Shown here: positions 16,601-24,774 of the stretch, in pieces
Numbering within the stretch: the first letter of the stretch is position 1
Layout: each line of letters starts with the position of its first letter
NCBI RefSeq assembly: GCF_023264895.1
Contig: NZ_JAHFUY010000023.1
Coordinates: 1 to 64,000, forward strand
Direction of reading: 5' to 3'
DNA length: 64,000 nt
Origin: Herbiconiux sp.
GTDB lineage: Bacteria; Actinomycetota; Actinomycetes; Actinomycetales; Microbacteriaceae
The notes under the pieces: model-generated
Told to the model about the DNA's origin: nothing
Seen by the model: the letters and a program-made list of their open reading frames with translations, nothing else
The model's database searches: none
Program-made: the position numbers and the translations under genes

Positions 16601-19104
16601 TCAAGACGGGTCTGAAGGAGATCGAGGCGTTCGCCACCGGCATCGCCGCCCCGGCCGCCGGCAACAGCGCACCGTTCGTCGACGCCTACGTCGATCAGAC
16701 CGGTGCGGTGCCCGGCCAGGTCAAGCTGGCCGGCGTGGTGAAGGACGACGGGCTCCCCGGCGACTCGCTCAGCTCGACCTGGAGCGTCGTGAGCGCCCCC
16801 GAGGGCGGCACCGCCGTCTTCGCCGACGCCTCGGCGGCCACGACCACCGCGCAGTTCACGGTGGAGGGTGAGTACGTGCTGCGGCTCGCGGCCTCGGACG
16901 GCGAGCTCGACGCCTCGAAGGAGCTGACCGTGCAGGGCGGTCTCCCGGAGGGCGGCGTGAACGTGGCCCCCGGAGCCACCCCCAGCGCCTCCTACACCGC
17001 GCCGTGGACCAACATCGACGCGGTGAACGACGGGGTCGAGGTCTTCTCCGGCGGCGCCAACAACACCGTGTGGGCGACATGGTCGGGCAACCGGCCGGCC
17101 AGCCAGTGGCTGCAGTACGACTGGGCGGAGCCCCAGCGCCTCGACAAGGTGGAGCTCTCGTTCTGGCGCGACCAGAACGGTGAGAACATCGGCGACGGCG
17201 TGGCCATCCCGAAGAGCTGGAAGCTCGAGGCGTGGGACGGCTCGGCCTGGGTCGAGGTCGGCAACCCCTCCGGCTACGGCCGTGAGGGCGACTCGCCCAA
17301 CGTCGTGACCTTCGACCAGGTCACCACCACGAAGCTCCGGGCGACGTTCCAGGCCTCGAGCAACGGCAGCACGTTCGCCGCCGTGGGCGTGAGCGAGTTC
17401 GAGGCGTTCGTCGAGGCCCCGGTCTCGGTCGACCCGGTGGCGGTGCGCACCGCCGTCGGCACCGTGCCGACCCTCCCGGAGACGGTCACCGGCGTCTACG
17501 CCGACGGCTCGCGCGCCGAGCTCGCCGTGGCGTGGCCCGCCATCGACCCGGCCCAGGTGGCCGCCGAGGGCAGCTTCACCGTCACCGGTGTGGCCACCGG
17601 CGCTTCGCTCCCGGCTCTTGCCACCGTGTGGGTGCGGGCGACTCCTCCCGGCCAGATCAACACCGTCGACCCTGTGACGGTCTCCACCCCGGCCGGCCGC
17701 GCGCCGAGCCTTCCGGGGACGGTGACCGTGCAGTACAACGACGGATCGCGTCAGAGCGGCATCGCGGTCGAGTGGGCGGCGATCGATCCGTCGGCCTACG
17801 CCGCTCCCGGCACCTTCACGGTGCAGGGCACGGTCGCCGGCTCTCCGCAGCAGGCCGTCGCCACCGTCACGGTGACGGGCGGTGCCGGAGCCACGGCTCC
17901 GGCAGCCCCGGCCGCTCCGACGGCCACGGTCGACGGATCGACGGCGACGGTGGCGTGGAGCGCTCCCGCCGACGGCGGTTCGGCGATCACCTCCTACACG
18001 GTCACGATCCACGACGCCCTCGATGCCGCGGTGCGGACCATCGAGGTCACCGAGGGGATCGGCGCCTCGATGAGCACGCTCGTCGAGGGCCTCACCCCGG
18101 GCGACTACACGGCGACGGTCACCGCGACCAACGCCGTGGGCACCTCGGCGGCCTCAGCCGCCTCGGCACCGTTCACCATCACGGGCACCGACCCCGAGCC
18201 GGAGCCGACCACGGTCGACCGGATCGCTGGGGCGGACCGCTACGAGGTCGCGGTGAACACGTCCAAGGCCGGGTTCGCCGACGGGTCCGACACCGTGTAT
18301 GTGGCTTCGGGTGCTGTGTTCCCGGATGCGCTGTCGGCGGCTCCGGCTGCGACGGTTGCTGGCGCGCCGATCCTGCTGACGACGACCGCTGACCTGCCTG
18401 CAGGTGTGGCGGCTGAGATCAAGCGACTCGGGGCTACCAAGATCGTGATCGTGGGCGGGACCGCGACGGTGTCGGCCAACGTCGAGGCGTCGCTCGCGAA
18501 GCTCGGCACGGTGACCCGCATCGGTGGTGCTGACCGGTACGAGGCGTCGCGGAACATCGCGAAGGCGGCGTTCCCTGACGGCGCACCGACCGCGGTCCTG
18601 TCGGCGGGCACGACGTTCGCAGATGCCCTGTCGGCGGGTGCGGCGATCGATGGTGAGGGTCCGGTGATCCTGGTGAAGGGCTCGTCCGGTTCGCTGGATG
18701 CGGCGACGAAGAAGCTGCTTGCCGATCTCGATGTGAAGAGCATCGCGATCGCCGGTGGCGAGGCCTCGGTCTCGGCGGGCATCCAGACGGATGCCGCGGC
18801 GATCGCCGACACCGTCCGCCTGGGTGGTGCTGACCGGTACGAGGCGTCGCGCAGCATCAACGCGCACTTCTTCGACACCGCCGATCACGTGCTGCTCGCG
18901 ACGGGCCTGAAGTTCTCCGACGCCCTGTCGGGCTCGGCATACGGGCCCCGGATCGACGCGCCTCTCTTCACGGTGAAGGCGGACTGCATCCCCGCAGCCA
19001 CCCTCGCCCAGATCGAGGAGCTCGGGGCGACGAAGGTCACCCTCCTGGGCGGCCCCGCGTCGCTCTCCGCAGCGGTCGAGAACCTCACCGCCTGCACCCC
19101 CTGA
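13687..19104 (+). CDS. Secreted wall-anchored MGH1-like glycoside hydrolase
   Basis: 1805 residues, ATG 13687. Signal peptide 1-35 (cleavage ASPAFA-A). The catalytic (alpha/alpha)6-type region runs about 60-780: YYRWWLMRFNFLD, FPTAVEGVLGYNNAIVLTSG and TCAT-free GDNRLPDQNEFWANGSAD are characteristic of the MGH1-like/trehalase-related superfamily. Then come a discoidin-like module (~830-980), a PKD-like module (~990-1080), a second discoidin-like module (~1085-1240), two bacterial Ig-like type 4 domains (~1245-1400), an FN3 domain (~1400-1500) and three CWB2 repeats (from ~1510, each with R-I/L-G-G/A-ADRYE). It should act at the cell wall on plant polysaccharide; the bond cleaved is not readable. 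It lies in the LacI-controlled operon. Confidence 0.85.
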   Translation: MTPPRHRPKAVLGKTAAGIVTAALLTAGLASPAFAAPNADLGYPVFTGSDTPVPATGVEYDTRSELGAIFDADVAAGAGASPDNDFWFDEMLARTGTAGSFGDENQWLFSRGKAVFMKVHDPAVLGFGGDVAYWESISGRGAYAITLTVDGAPVTLTEVTAERKQTPSYWRSTFTTSDAELTVVQTKYITDGNVAVTNVELRSAGGAKSVGVSASSPYAATAEGDELTGVTKALNNVTTVYPRFSGDGMTPADGALTGTVEVPAGGSAGTKVQLGFVTPEIPSSRTEYDAYRAAEPGAAYTTHVTDYNRWWADNVPYLDTPEDNIDKSLYYRWWLMRFNFLDADAPGNTFQFPTAVEGVLGYNNAIVLTSGMFIDDLKYFRDPAYSYGTWVSAGEAAKSYKFVDNPGDPANWSNSYTQYISDAAWRSYQLHGGPTPIAESLGTYAANDVEGLIDAYDTDDSGLIDYNWGAMTGNDADAVSFDVRPGASMDRAENAYLYANALAGASAFDAAGETAKADEMRAFAANIKAKVLDLLWDDEDNLFKHRFTSDGELVKWKETNNYYPFSVGLVPKPGDADYADDYVDALRLFGDDDQYPIFPFFTANQADKAEAAAEGAPGSNNFSVINSTVLFRLYSAALREYDTDAITAESYKKLLYWNAWAHYQNGGDNRLPDQNEFWANGSADPAKIDYRSWIHHTILGATNFTMIEDTMGLRSRDDAKIELDPIDIGWDHFTANNIRFRDNDLTITWDKPGGERHYGDSVPEGYSVFLDGTLAFTVDSLAHVVYDPATGTVTSEDGAEVLSSAAATVKQANEVQFTSADRVTDVFAKAGRNIDSASASSANVAEGAAVSATFEADGRPASAAVNGTTINEPFWGTAGSPNAEDSLTVDLGSAQAIDDVRLYFYQSSSTATVAGYSEPQEYRVEYLDGDEWKRVPDQARTPLYPQANYNRIQFPEITTSQLRVTVSHAPGLKTGLKEIEAFATGIAAPAAGNSAPFVDAYVDQTGAVPGQVKLAGVVKDDGLPGDSLSSTWSVVSAPEGGTAVFADASAATTTAQFTVEGEYVLRLAASDGELDASKELTVQGGLPEGGVNVAPGATPSASYTAPWTNIDAVNDGVEVFSGGANNTVWATWSGNRPASQWLQYDWAEPQRLDKVELSFWRDQNGENIGDGVAIPKSWKLEAWDGSAWVEVGNPSGYGREGDSPNVVTFDQVTTTKLRATFQASSNGSTFAAVGVSEFEAFVEAPVSVDPVAVRTAVGTVPTLPETVTGVYADGSRAELAVAWPAIDPAQVAAEGSFTVTGVATGASLPALATVWVRATPPGQINTVDPVTVSTPAGRAPSLPGTVTVQYNDGSRQSGIAVEWAAIDPSAYAAPGTFTVQGTVAGSPQQAVATVTVTGGAGATAPAAPAAPTATVDGSTATVAWSAPADGGSAITSYTVTIHDALDAAVRTIEVTEGIGASMSTLVEGLTPGDYTATVTATNAVGTSAASAASAPFTITGTDPEPEPTTVDRIAGADRYEVAVNTSKAGFADGSDTVYVASGAVFPDALSAAPAATVAGAPILLTTTADLPAGVAAEIKRLGATKIVIVGGTATVSANVEASLAKLGTVTRIGGADRYEASRNIAKAAFPDGAPTAVLSAGTTFADALSAGAAIDGEGPVILVKGSSGSLDAATKKLLADLDVKSIAIAGGEASVSAGIQTDAAAIADTVRLGGADRYEASRSINAHFFDTADHVLLATGLKFSDALSGSAYGPRIDAPLFTVKADCIPAATLAQIEELGATKVTLLGGPASLSAAVENLTACTP
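18219..19101 (+). repeat. CWB2 triple-repeat anchor module, copy 1
   Basis: Three cell-wall-binding type 2 repeats (about 98 residues each, beginning at 18219, 18511 and 18817). The same module occurs at 21951-22832; the two proteins differ at only about 14 of 293 positions and long stretches are identical at the DNA level. Codons here use noticeably more T in third positions (GGT GCT, GTG TAT GTG GCT) than the catalytic parts. Confidence 0.85.
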
Positions 19105-19133
19105 TGACGACCCTCGACCAGCAGGAGATCGAT

Positions 19134-22100
19134 ATGACCGGCAGTTCCCCCGCCCGCCCCGGAGCACGCAGCGCCGTGCGCCGGGGCGGGGCCCTCCTCC
19201 TCGGCGGCGTGCTCGCCGCCTCGGCGGTGCTCGCGGGGGCCTCGGCCGCCGTGGCCCAGACCGTCAACCCCATCCTCTCCGACGGCAGCTACTACTCCGC
19301 CGATCCGGCCACCCTCGTGGCCGACGACACGCTCTACATCTTCGCCGGGCGTGACGAGGCGGGGCCCACTCAGAATGACTTCATCATGAACGAGTGGCAG
19401 ACGTTCTCCACGACCGACGTCGAGTCGGGGCAGTGGGAGCACGAGCCCGCCGCGATGCGCCCCGAGGAGGCGTTCGACTGGGCGACCCCCGGCCGGGCCT
19501 ACGCGGGCCAGGCCGTGGAGGGCACCGACGGGCGCTACTACTGGTACGTGCCGGTCGCGCAGCGCGACCCCCAGTCGGAGAACGCCTTCGCCATCGGTGT
19601 GGCGGTGGCCGACAGCCCCACCGGGCCCTGGACCGACGCGATCGGCGGCCCCCTGCTCTCGCAGCGCATCCTGGGCAACGACATCGAGAACATCGACCCG
19701 ACGGTGCTCGTCGACGACGACGGCCGGGTGTACCTCTACTGGGGCACCTTCGGTCAGCTGCGCGCCATCGAACTCGACCCGAGCATGACCTCGCTGATCG
19801 GCGAGCCCATCTCCGTGACGGGGGCTCGGGGCTTCTTCGAGGCTCCCTGGCTCTTCAAGCGCGGCGAGACGTACTATCTGGCCTATGCCGGCAACGAGGT
19901 GAGCCCGAGCTGCACCGAGGCGGTGTATCACGCGTGCATCTCGTACGCCACGAGCCCCGGGCCGATGGGGCCGTGGACCTACACGGGCCGCGTGCTCGCT
20001 CCGGTCTCGTCGACCACGAGCCATCCCGCCATCACCGAGTTCGACGGCTCCTGGTACATCGCGTACCACACGGCCGACGCCGAGGGCGGCAACCACTTCC
20101 GGCGCTCGGTCGCGATCGACGAGGTGCTGTGGGACGACTCCGTGAGCCCGGCCAGGATGCTCGAGGTCGTGCAGACCCCGGAGAAGACCGTGGACCGGAC
20201 CCCGCGGGCGAACGTGGCGCCCTGGGCGACGGCCTCGTCGTCGAACCAGCCGGTGCCGGCCCAGTACTGGATCCGGGCCCTCAACGACGAGCTCGTGCGG
20301 CCCAACCCGCTGCCCCCGGACATGTGGGGCAACTACTCCGGCAACCGGCCGGCCTCGGAGTGGGTGCAGTACGACTGGGAGGAGCCCGTGCGGATCGACT
20401 CGACCACGGTCGACTTCTGGCGTGACGCCGCTCCCGGTCTCGGCGACGGGGTCTCGAACCCGGCCTCCTGGGTGCTGCAGTACCGCGACGCGAACGGGGA
20501 GTGGGCCGACGTCGCCGACCCCACGGGGTACGGCACGAGCACCGACGAGCCCGTCACGGTGGGCTTCGCACCGGTGACGACCACGGCCGTGCGCCTCACC
20601 ATGCAGGCAGCGCCCGGCACGGCAGACCCGAGCCGGTACTCCGCCGTCGCGATCGAGGAGTGGCAGGTGGATGCCCAGCAGCCGGCGTCGGTCTCCGAGC
20701 CGCTGATCGAGACCGCGAGCGGCACCGCCCCGGTGCTCCCGGCCACCGTCGACCTGACCATGCCGGACGGCGAGGTCGTGCCGGCTCCCGTGATCTGGGA
20801 TGAGGTCGATCCGGTCGACTGGTCTCGCCCCGGCACCTTCGAGGTCGCGGGCTTCGTGGAGGGCTACGCCGCCGGAACCGTCGCGGCGACCGTCACGGTG
20901 ACGGGCGACCCGGATCCGGGAACCGACACCACGGCGCCCACGGTCGCGCTCAGCACCACGCCGGTGGAGCCCGCCTCGGGCTGGTTCCGCACCGCTCCGG
21001 TGGTGCGGGCCGCGGCGACGGACGAACGCGACCTGCGGCTCACGATCGAGCTGCGGGTGAACGGCGGGGAGTGGCAGGCCACGCCCAACGCGCGGTTCGC
21101 CGACCTGCCGGTGCCGACGGAGGGCGAGACCACGGTCGAGGCCCGAGCCGTCGACGCGGCCGGGAACGTCTCGACCGTGGCGAGCACGACCGTGCGGTTC
21201 GACCGCACGGCACCCGTGGTCACCTCGGCCGTCTCCCTCGCGGACCGCACGGTGTCGCTCGCGGCGACGGATGCGACCTCCGGTGTGGCGGGGCTGGAGT
21301 ACTCGATCGGCGACCGTGCCTCGTGGCAGCCCTATGAGGCTCCCGTCGAGGCCGGTCCCGAGAGCGTGTGGGTCTTCCACCGGGCGACCGACACGGCAGG
21401 CAACGTCTCGATGGTCGGCTCGGTCACCGTGCCGGCCGACGATGACTCGCCCCTCGAGGGCAACGTCGCGCCGCTGGCCACCGCCTCCGCCTCGTACACC
21501 TCACCGTGGACCCAGGTCGCCTGGGTCAACGACGGCGACGCCACGGCGGAGGCCCCGGGCTGGGGCACCTGGCCTGAGGTGGGCGAGCAGTGGGTAGAGC
21601 TGCAGTGGCCGCGCGTCGTGAGCGTGGACCGTGCCGCGGTGAGCTTCTTCACCGACCAGGACGAGTCGGCGAACGCCGGCGTGATCGTGCCGGAGTCGTG
21701 GCGCATCCAGTACTTCGACTTCACAGTGGGCGACTGGCGCGACGTGGTGGCTCAGGGCGAGTACGGCCGCGACCGGGTGGCGGCCAACGCGGTCGCCTTC
21801 GAGAAGGTCACGACCGATCGCCTGCGCGTCACGATGCAGGCCTGGGGCGAGACGCCCACCACAGGCTCGTCGGGCCTCCGCGAGATCGAGGTCTTCGCGG
21901 CTGCGCCGGACCCCGACCCCGAGCCGGAGCCGGAGCCGACCGTGGTGGACCGCATCGCGGGTGCGGACCGGTACGAGGTCGCGGTGAACACGTCGAAGGC
22001 GGGGTTCCCCTCCGGGGCGTCGACCGTGTACGTGGCATCAGGGGCTGTGTTCCCGGATGCGCTCTCCGCATCTCCCGCGGCCACGGTCGCCGGTGCGCCG

Positions 22101-22835
22101 ATCCTGCTGACGACGACCGCTGACCTGCCTGCAGGTGTGGCGGCCGAGATCAAGCGACTCGGGGCTACGAAGATCGTGATCGTGGGTGGCACCGCGACGG
22201 TGTCGGCCAATGTCGAGGCGTCGCTTGCGAAGCTGGGCACGGTCACTCGGATCGGTGGTGCTGACCGGTACGAGGCGTCGCGGAACATCGCGAAGGCCGC
22301 GTTCCCTTCGGGTGCTCCGACGGCTGTGCTGTCTGCGGGCACGACGTTCGCCGATGCGCTGTCGGCGGGTGCGGCGATCGATGGTGAGGGTCCGGTGATC
22401 CTGGTGAAGGGCTCGTCCGGGTCGCTGGATGCGGCGACGAAGAAGCTGCTGACCGATCTCGATGTGAAGAGCATCGCGATCGCCGGCGGCGAGGCGTCGG
22501 TCTCGGCAGGCATCCAGACGGATGCGGCTGCGATCGCGACCACGGTGCGACTCGGTGGTGCTGACCGGTACGAGGCGTCTCGCAGCATCAACGATCACTT
22601 CTTCACCGAAGCCGATCACGTGCTGCTGGCCACGGGCCTGAAGTTCTCCGATGCCCTCGCGGGCTCGGCGTACGGGCCCCGGATCGACGCGCCCCTGTTC
22701 ACGGTGAAGGCCGACTGCATCCCCGCAGCGACCCTCGCCCAGATCGAGGAGCTCGGCGCCACCAAGGTCACCCTGCTCGGAGGCCCGGCCTCGCTGTCGG
22801 CGGCGGTGGAGGACCTGGTGGCCTGCACCCCCTGA
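19134..22835 (+). CDS. Secreted wall-anchored GH43 glycosidase
   Basis: 1233 residues; ATG 19134 is chosen over 19104 because AGGAG lies six bases before it. Signal peptide 1-41 (AAVA-QT). A five-bladed GH43 domain (~42-340) shows the three catalytic carboxylates: Asp57 in YYSADPATL (base), Asp188 in ENIDPTVLVDDDG (pKa modulator) and Glu236 in GFFEAPWLF (acid). GH43 members cleave alpha-L-arabinofuranosides or beta-xylosides. Two discoidin-like modules, an Ig-like type 4 domain, two Ig/chitobiase-like modules, and three CWB2 repeats (from ~938) follow. Together with the previous enzyme it would trim arabinose-rich plant polymers at the wall, feeding the importer and GH127. Confidence 0.9.
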   Translation: MTGSSPARPGARSAVRRGGALLLGGVLAASAVLAGASAAVAQTVNPILSDGSYYSADPATLVADDTLYIFAGRDEAGPTQNDFIMNEWQTFSTTDVESGQWEHEPAAMRPEEAFDWATPGRAYAGQAVEGTDGRYYWYVPVAQRDPQSENAFAIGVAVADSPTGPWTDAIGGPLLSQRILGNDIENIDPTVLVDDDGRVYLYWGTFGQLRAIELDPSMTSLIGEPISVTGARGFFEAPWLFKRGETYYLAYAGNEVSPSCTEAVYHACISYATSPGPMGPWTYTGRVLAPVSSTTSHPAITEFDGSWYIAYHTADAEGGNHFRRSVAIDEVLWDDSVSPARMLEVVQTPEKTVDRTPRANVAPWATASSSNQPVPAQYWIRALNDELVRPNPLPPDMWGNYSGNRPASEWVQYDWEEPVRIDSTTVDFWRDAAPGLGDGVSNPASWVLQYRDANGEWADVADPTGYGTSTDEPVTVGFAPVTTTAVRLTMQAAPGTADPSRYSAVAIEEWQVDAQQPASVSEPLIETASGTAPVLPATVDLTMPDGEVVPAPVIWDEVDPVDWSRPGTFEVAGFVEGYAAGTVAATVTVTGDPDPGTDTTAPTVALSTTPVEPASGWFRTAPVVRAAATDERDLRLTIELRVNGGEWQATPNARFADLPVPTEGETTVEARAVDAAGNVSTVASTTVRFDRTAPVVTSAVSLADRTVSLAATDATSGVAGLEYSIGDRASWQPYEAPVEAGPESVWVFHRATDTAGNVSMVGSVTVPADDDSPLEGNVAPLATASASYTSPWTQVAWVNDGDATAEAPGWGTWPEVGEQWVELQWPRVVSVDRAAVSFFTDQDESANAGVIVPESWRIQYFDFTVGDWRDVVAQGEYGRDRVAANAVAFEKVTTDRLRVTMQAWGETPTTGSSGLREIEVFAAAPDPDPEPEPEPTVVDRIAGADRYEVAVNTSKAGFPSGASTVYVASGAVFPDALSASPAATVAGAPILLTTTADLPAGVAAEIKRLGATKIVIVGGTATVSANVEASLAKLGTVTRIGGADRYEASRNIAKAAFPSGAPTAVLSAGTTFADALSAGAAIDGEGPVILVKGSSGSLDAATKKLLTDLDVKSIAIAGGEASVSAGIQTDAAAIATTVRLGGADRYEASRSINDHFFTEADHVLLATGLKFSDALAGSAYGPRIDAPLFTVKADCIPAATLAQIEELGATKVTLLGGPASLSAAVEDLVACTP
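21951..22832 (+). repeat. CWB2 triple-repeat anchor module, copy 2
   Basis: Second copy of the anchor seen at 18219-19101, in direct orientation 3.7 kb away and about 95% identical in protein. Such repeats are substrates for gene conversion or for deletion of the intervening GH43 gene. Confidence 0.85.
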
Positions 22836-22847
22836 GGCTCACCTGAT

Positions 22848-22896
22848 CCGGCAGAAAGTGCCCTCATCCATTGCGGATGGGGGCACTTTCTGCCGG
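22848..22896. terminator. Long stem between convergent genes
   Basis: CCGGCAGAAAGTGCCC (22848-22863) pairs with GGGCACTTTCTGCCGG (22881-22896), and CATCC/GGATG extends the stem inward to a five-base loop, making roughly 22 pairs with one wobble. It lies between the stops of the GH43 gene and the convergent cyclase gene, so it can serve both. No U tract follows on either strand. Confidence 0.65.
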
Positions 22897-22956
22897 TTCG
22901 CGTCCGGTGACGCGGCTCGGTGTCGGTCACACCTGGGCATCGCGGGGAGGCGGGGG

Positions 22957-23937
22957 TCAGCGGATGGCGATCGCGTTGGGCGGGGAGCCGACGCCTCCCG
23001 GGAGGTTGAGCGGCTTGCAGGTGAGCAGGAAGTCGTAGACGCCGTCGGCGGCGCACGCGTCGGCGAGCTCGTCGAGGCGCCAGAGCTCGCCGAGCGCCAT
23101 GCCGAGCAGGGCGATGAGGGGCCGGTGCAGCATGCCGCTGTGGTCGACCCCGCGCGGCGGCGGAGCATCGGCCGCCGAGCGGAAGTCGCTGTCGATGACC
23201 GGATCGGCCTCCACCGCGAGGTTGTCGGCGGCGACCAGCGCGATCTCGTGGTCCCAGAGCCAGCGCAGGATCTCCTCGCGCTGCGCCAGCCCCGGCGAGC
23301 GGCGCCAGGGCGTGGCCGCGCGCTCGGCGGGCGACTTGGCGAGGTACTGCTCGGCCCATCCGGTGCGGAGCAGCAGCATGTCGCCGCCCCGGAACGCGAC
23401 CTGCTGGGCCTCGGCGATCTCGTCGAGCATCCGGGCGTCGAGGGGGATGGTCGCCGACGCGTCGTAGGGGAGCCCCTGCCGGGCGAAGTGACGCGGCACG
23501 TCGAGCAGCACCCCTCGTCCCGCGATGCCGACCTCGGCCCACGCGTGCACGCCCAGCGTGGTCGACGACTCGTCGTTGTCGGCCGACGCGAGACCGTTGT
23601 AGAAGCCGTGCTCCGGGTGCCCGATGTGCCGCAGGGCGTCGATCTGCGAGGAGGCCTGTAGGTAGAACGAGTCGACGTGGTCGTCGCGGTGCCACTCGTT
23701 GTTGGCGAAGACCGTGTGGGCGAGCGGATGCCGGGTGCCGGTGGGGTAGGGCTCGAACGCGGTGATGGGGTGGTCGAGGCCGAAACGCCGGCCGGTGCGC
23801 ACGAGCGCCGCCGCGGCGGCGACCCGCTCGGGGGTCAGGAAGTTGACGGTGCCGAGCTGGTCGTTGCGGCCGAAGTGCTCCCAGCTGGAGTGCGGGGGCG
23901 TGGCCGAGGCGAGCTCGTCATAGGTCGGGGTTCTCAC
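22957..23937 (-). CDS. Cyclase-family metal-dependent hydrolase
   Basis: 326 residues. It resembles the cyclase/KynB-like fold (PF04199 type): N-terminal SSWEHFGRNDQLGTVNFLTPERVAAAAALV, then the metal-site stretch SSQIDALRHIGHPEHGFYNG, and late VDHSGMLHRPLIALLGMALGELW. Relatives of this longer bacterial form (with F-G-x-x-D-x-LGT) hydrolyse formamide, lactam or lactone bonds; the substrate here is unknown. Its start overlaps the end of the IclR gene by 20 bp, and it is the last gene of the minus arm of the catabolic island, suggesting it opens or deformylates the imported compound. Confidence 0.85.
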   Translation of the reverse strand: MRTPTYDELASATPPHSSWEHFGRNDQLGTVNFLTPERVAAAAALVRTGRRFGLDHPITAFEPYPTGTRHPLAHTVFANNEWHRDDHVDSFYLQASSQIDALRHIGHPEHGFYNGLASADNDESSTTLGVHAWAEVGIAGRGVLLDVPRHFARQGLPYDASATIPLDARMLDEIAEAQQVAFRGGDMLLLRTGWAEQYLAKSPAERAATPWRRSPGLAQREEILRWLWDHEIALVAADNLAVEADPVIDSDFRSAADAPPPRGVDHSGMLHRPLIALLGMALGELWRLDELADACAADGVYDFLLTCKPLNLPGGVGSPPNAIAIR

Positions 23938-24709
23938 GGGGTCGTCCGTCCGGGGAGCCGCTGAGCTCGGCGGTGAGGGCCGCGGTCGTGGTCAGCAGGT
24001 GCGAGATGATGGGGGAGTCGCGGGTCAGGTCCGCGTTCGGGTCGGCGCCGAGCAGGCCGATCGTGGCCGCGATGCCGAACTCGTCGAAGACGGGCGCGGC
24101 GGCCGAGAAGACGCCTCCGGATTGGGAGGCGATGCAGTATCCGGAGCGCCTCGCCGTGTACACGGCCGCCTCGAGCTCGGCGCGCTCCGCGGAGGTCGCG
24201 CCCTCGGTCATCCAGTCGAAGGCCCGGTCGTCGGTGAGATGGGCGAGGAAGATCCGCGTCTGCGCCGCTGTGGCGTCGAGCTGCGAGCCCGCTCGCACCG
24301 TCACCACCGCGGTGCGGCTCCGGTCGTCCTCCACGAGGGCGACCACGGGCCCGCGGGCGCCCCACAGGCTGAGCACGGCCGTCATGCGCACGGCCGCGCT
24401 CAGCTCGGCGAGGTGGGGCGGGGCGATCTCGGTGACCCGACGCCGGCTGAGGGCGTGGATGCCCAGCTGGAGCATGAGGCCGCCGAGCACGAAGGTGCCG
24501 CGGCGGGGTCCGCGCTCGAGGATGCCGGCGGCCACGAGCGACGCGCAGTAGCGGTACGCCGTGGTGCGGTTCAGGCCCAGCCGTTCGGCCACCTCCGCCG
24601 CGCTCAGCTCCGCGGTGTGCGGGCCGAACAGCGAGCAGATCTGACCGACCCTGGCCACGGCCTGGATGTCGGATCCCGATGTCTCCTGGCCGCCTTCGAT
24701 GTTCGCCAT
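23918..24709 (-). CDS. IclR-family transcriptional regulator
   Basis: 263 residues from ATG at 24709. The winged helix at residues ~12-75 (VARVGQICSLFGPHTAELSAAEVAERLGLNRTTAYRYCASL) is followed by the IclR effector-binding domain (~80-250). It ends by overlapping the cyclase gene. Placed between the binding-protein gene and the cyclase gene, it probably controls this island together with the second IclR at 28840. An 18-bp inverted repeat (CCTGAA-6-TTCAGG) ends two bases before its start codon and might be its own operator. Confidence 0.9.
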   Translation of the reverse strand: MANIEGGQETSGSDIQAVARVGQICSLFGPHTAELSAAEVAERLGLNRTTAYRYCASLVAAGILERGPRRGTFVLGGLMLQLGIHALSRRRVTEIAPPHLAELSAAVRMTAVLSLWGARGPVVALVEDDRSRTAVVTVRAGSQLDATAAQTRIFLAHLTDDRAFDWMTEGATSAERAELEAAVYTARRSGYCIASQSGGVFSAAAPVFDEFGIAATIGLLGADPNADLTRDSPIISHLLTTTAALTAELSGSPDGRPRENPDL

Positions 24710-24710
24710 G

Positions 24711-24728
24711 CCTGAATCGTAGTTCAGG
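24711..24728. promoter_or_regulatory. Inverted repeat at the IclR start
   Basis: CCTGAA (24711-24716) and TTCAGG (24723-24728) form a perfect six-base inverted repeat with a six-base spacer directly upstream of the IclR ATG on the minus strand. The spacer on that strand reads TACGAT-like and could be a -10. Autoregulation is possible; assignment is tentative. Confidence 0.3.
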
Positions 24729-24774
24729 GTGAGAACAGGGCCGGGGCGGCCGGGCGCGAGCGCGGACCCGCTCG

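Noticed and set aside
13423-18012. Open frame of 1529 codons on the minus strand
   Set aside because: It is antisense to the MGH1-like enzyme and GH127 end; composition is Arg/Gly/Val-rich with no domain, a typical artefact of GC-rich third positions.
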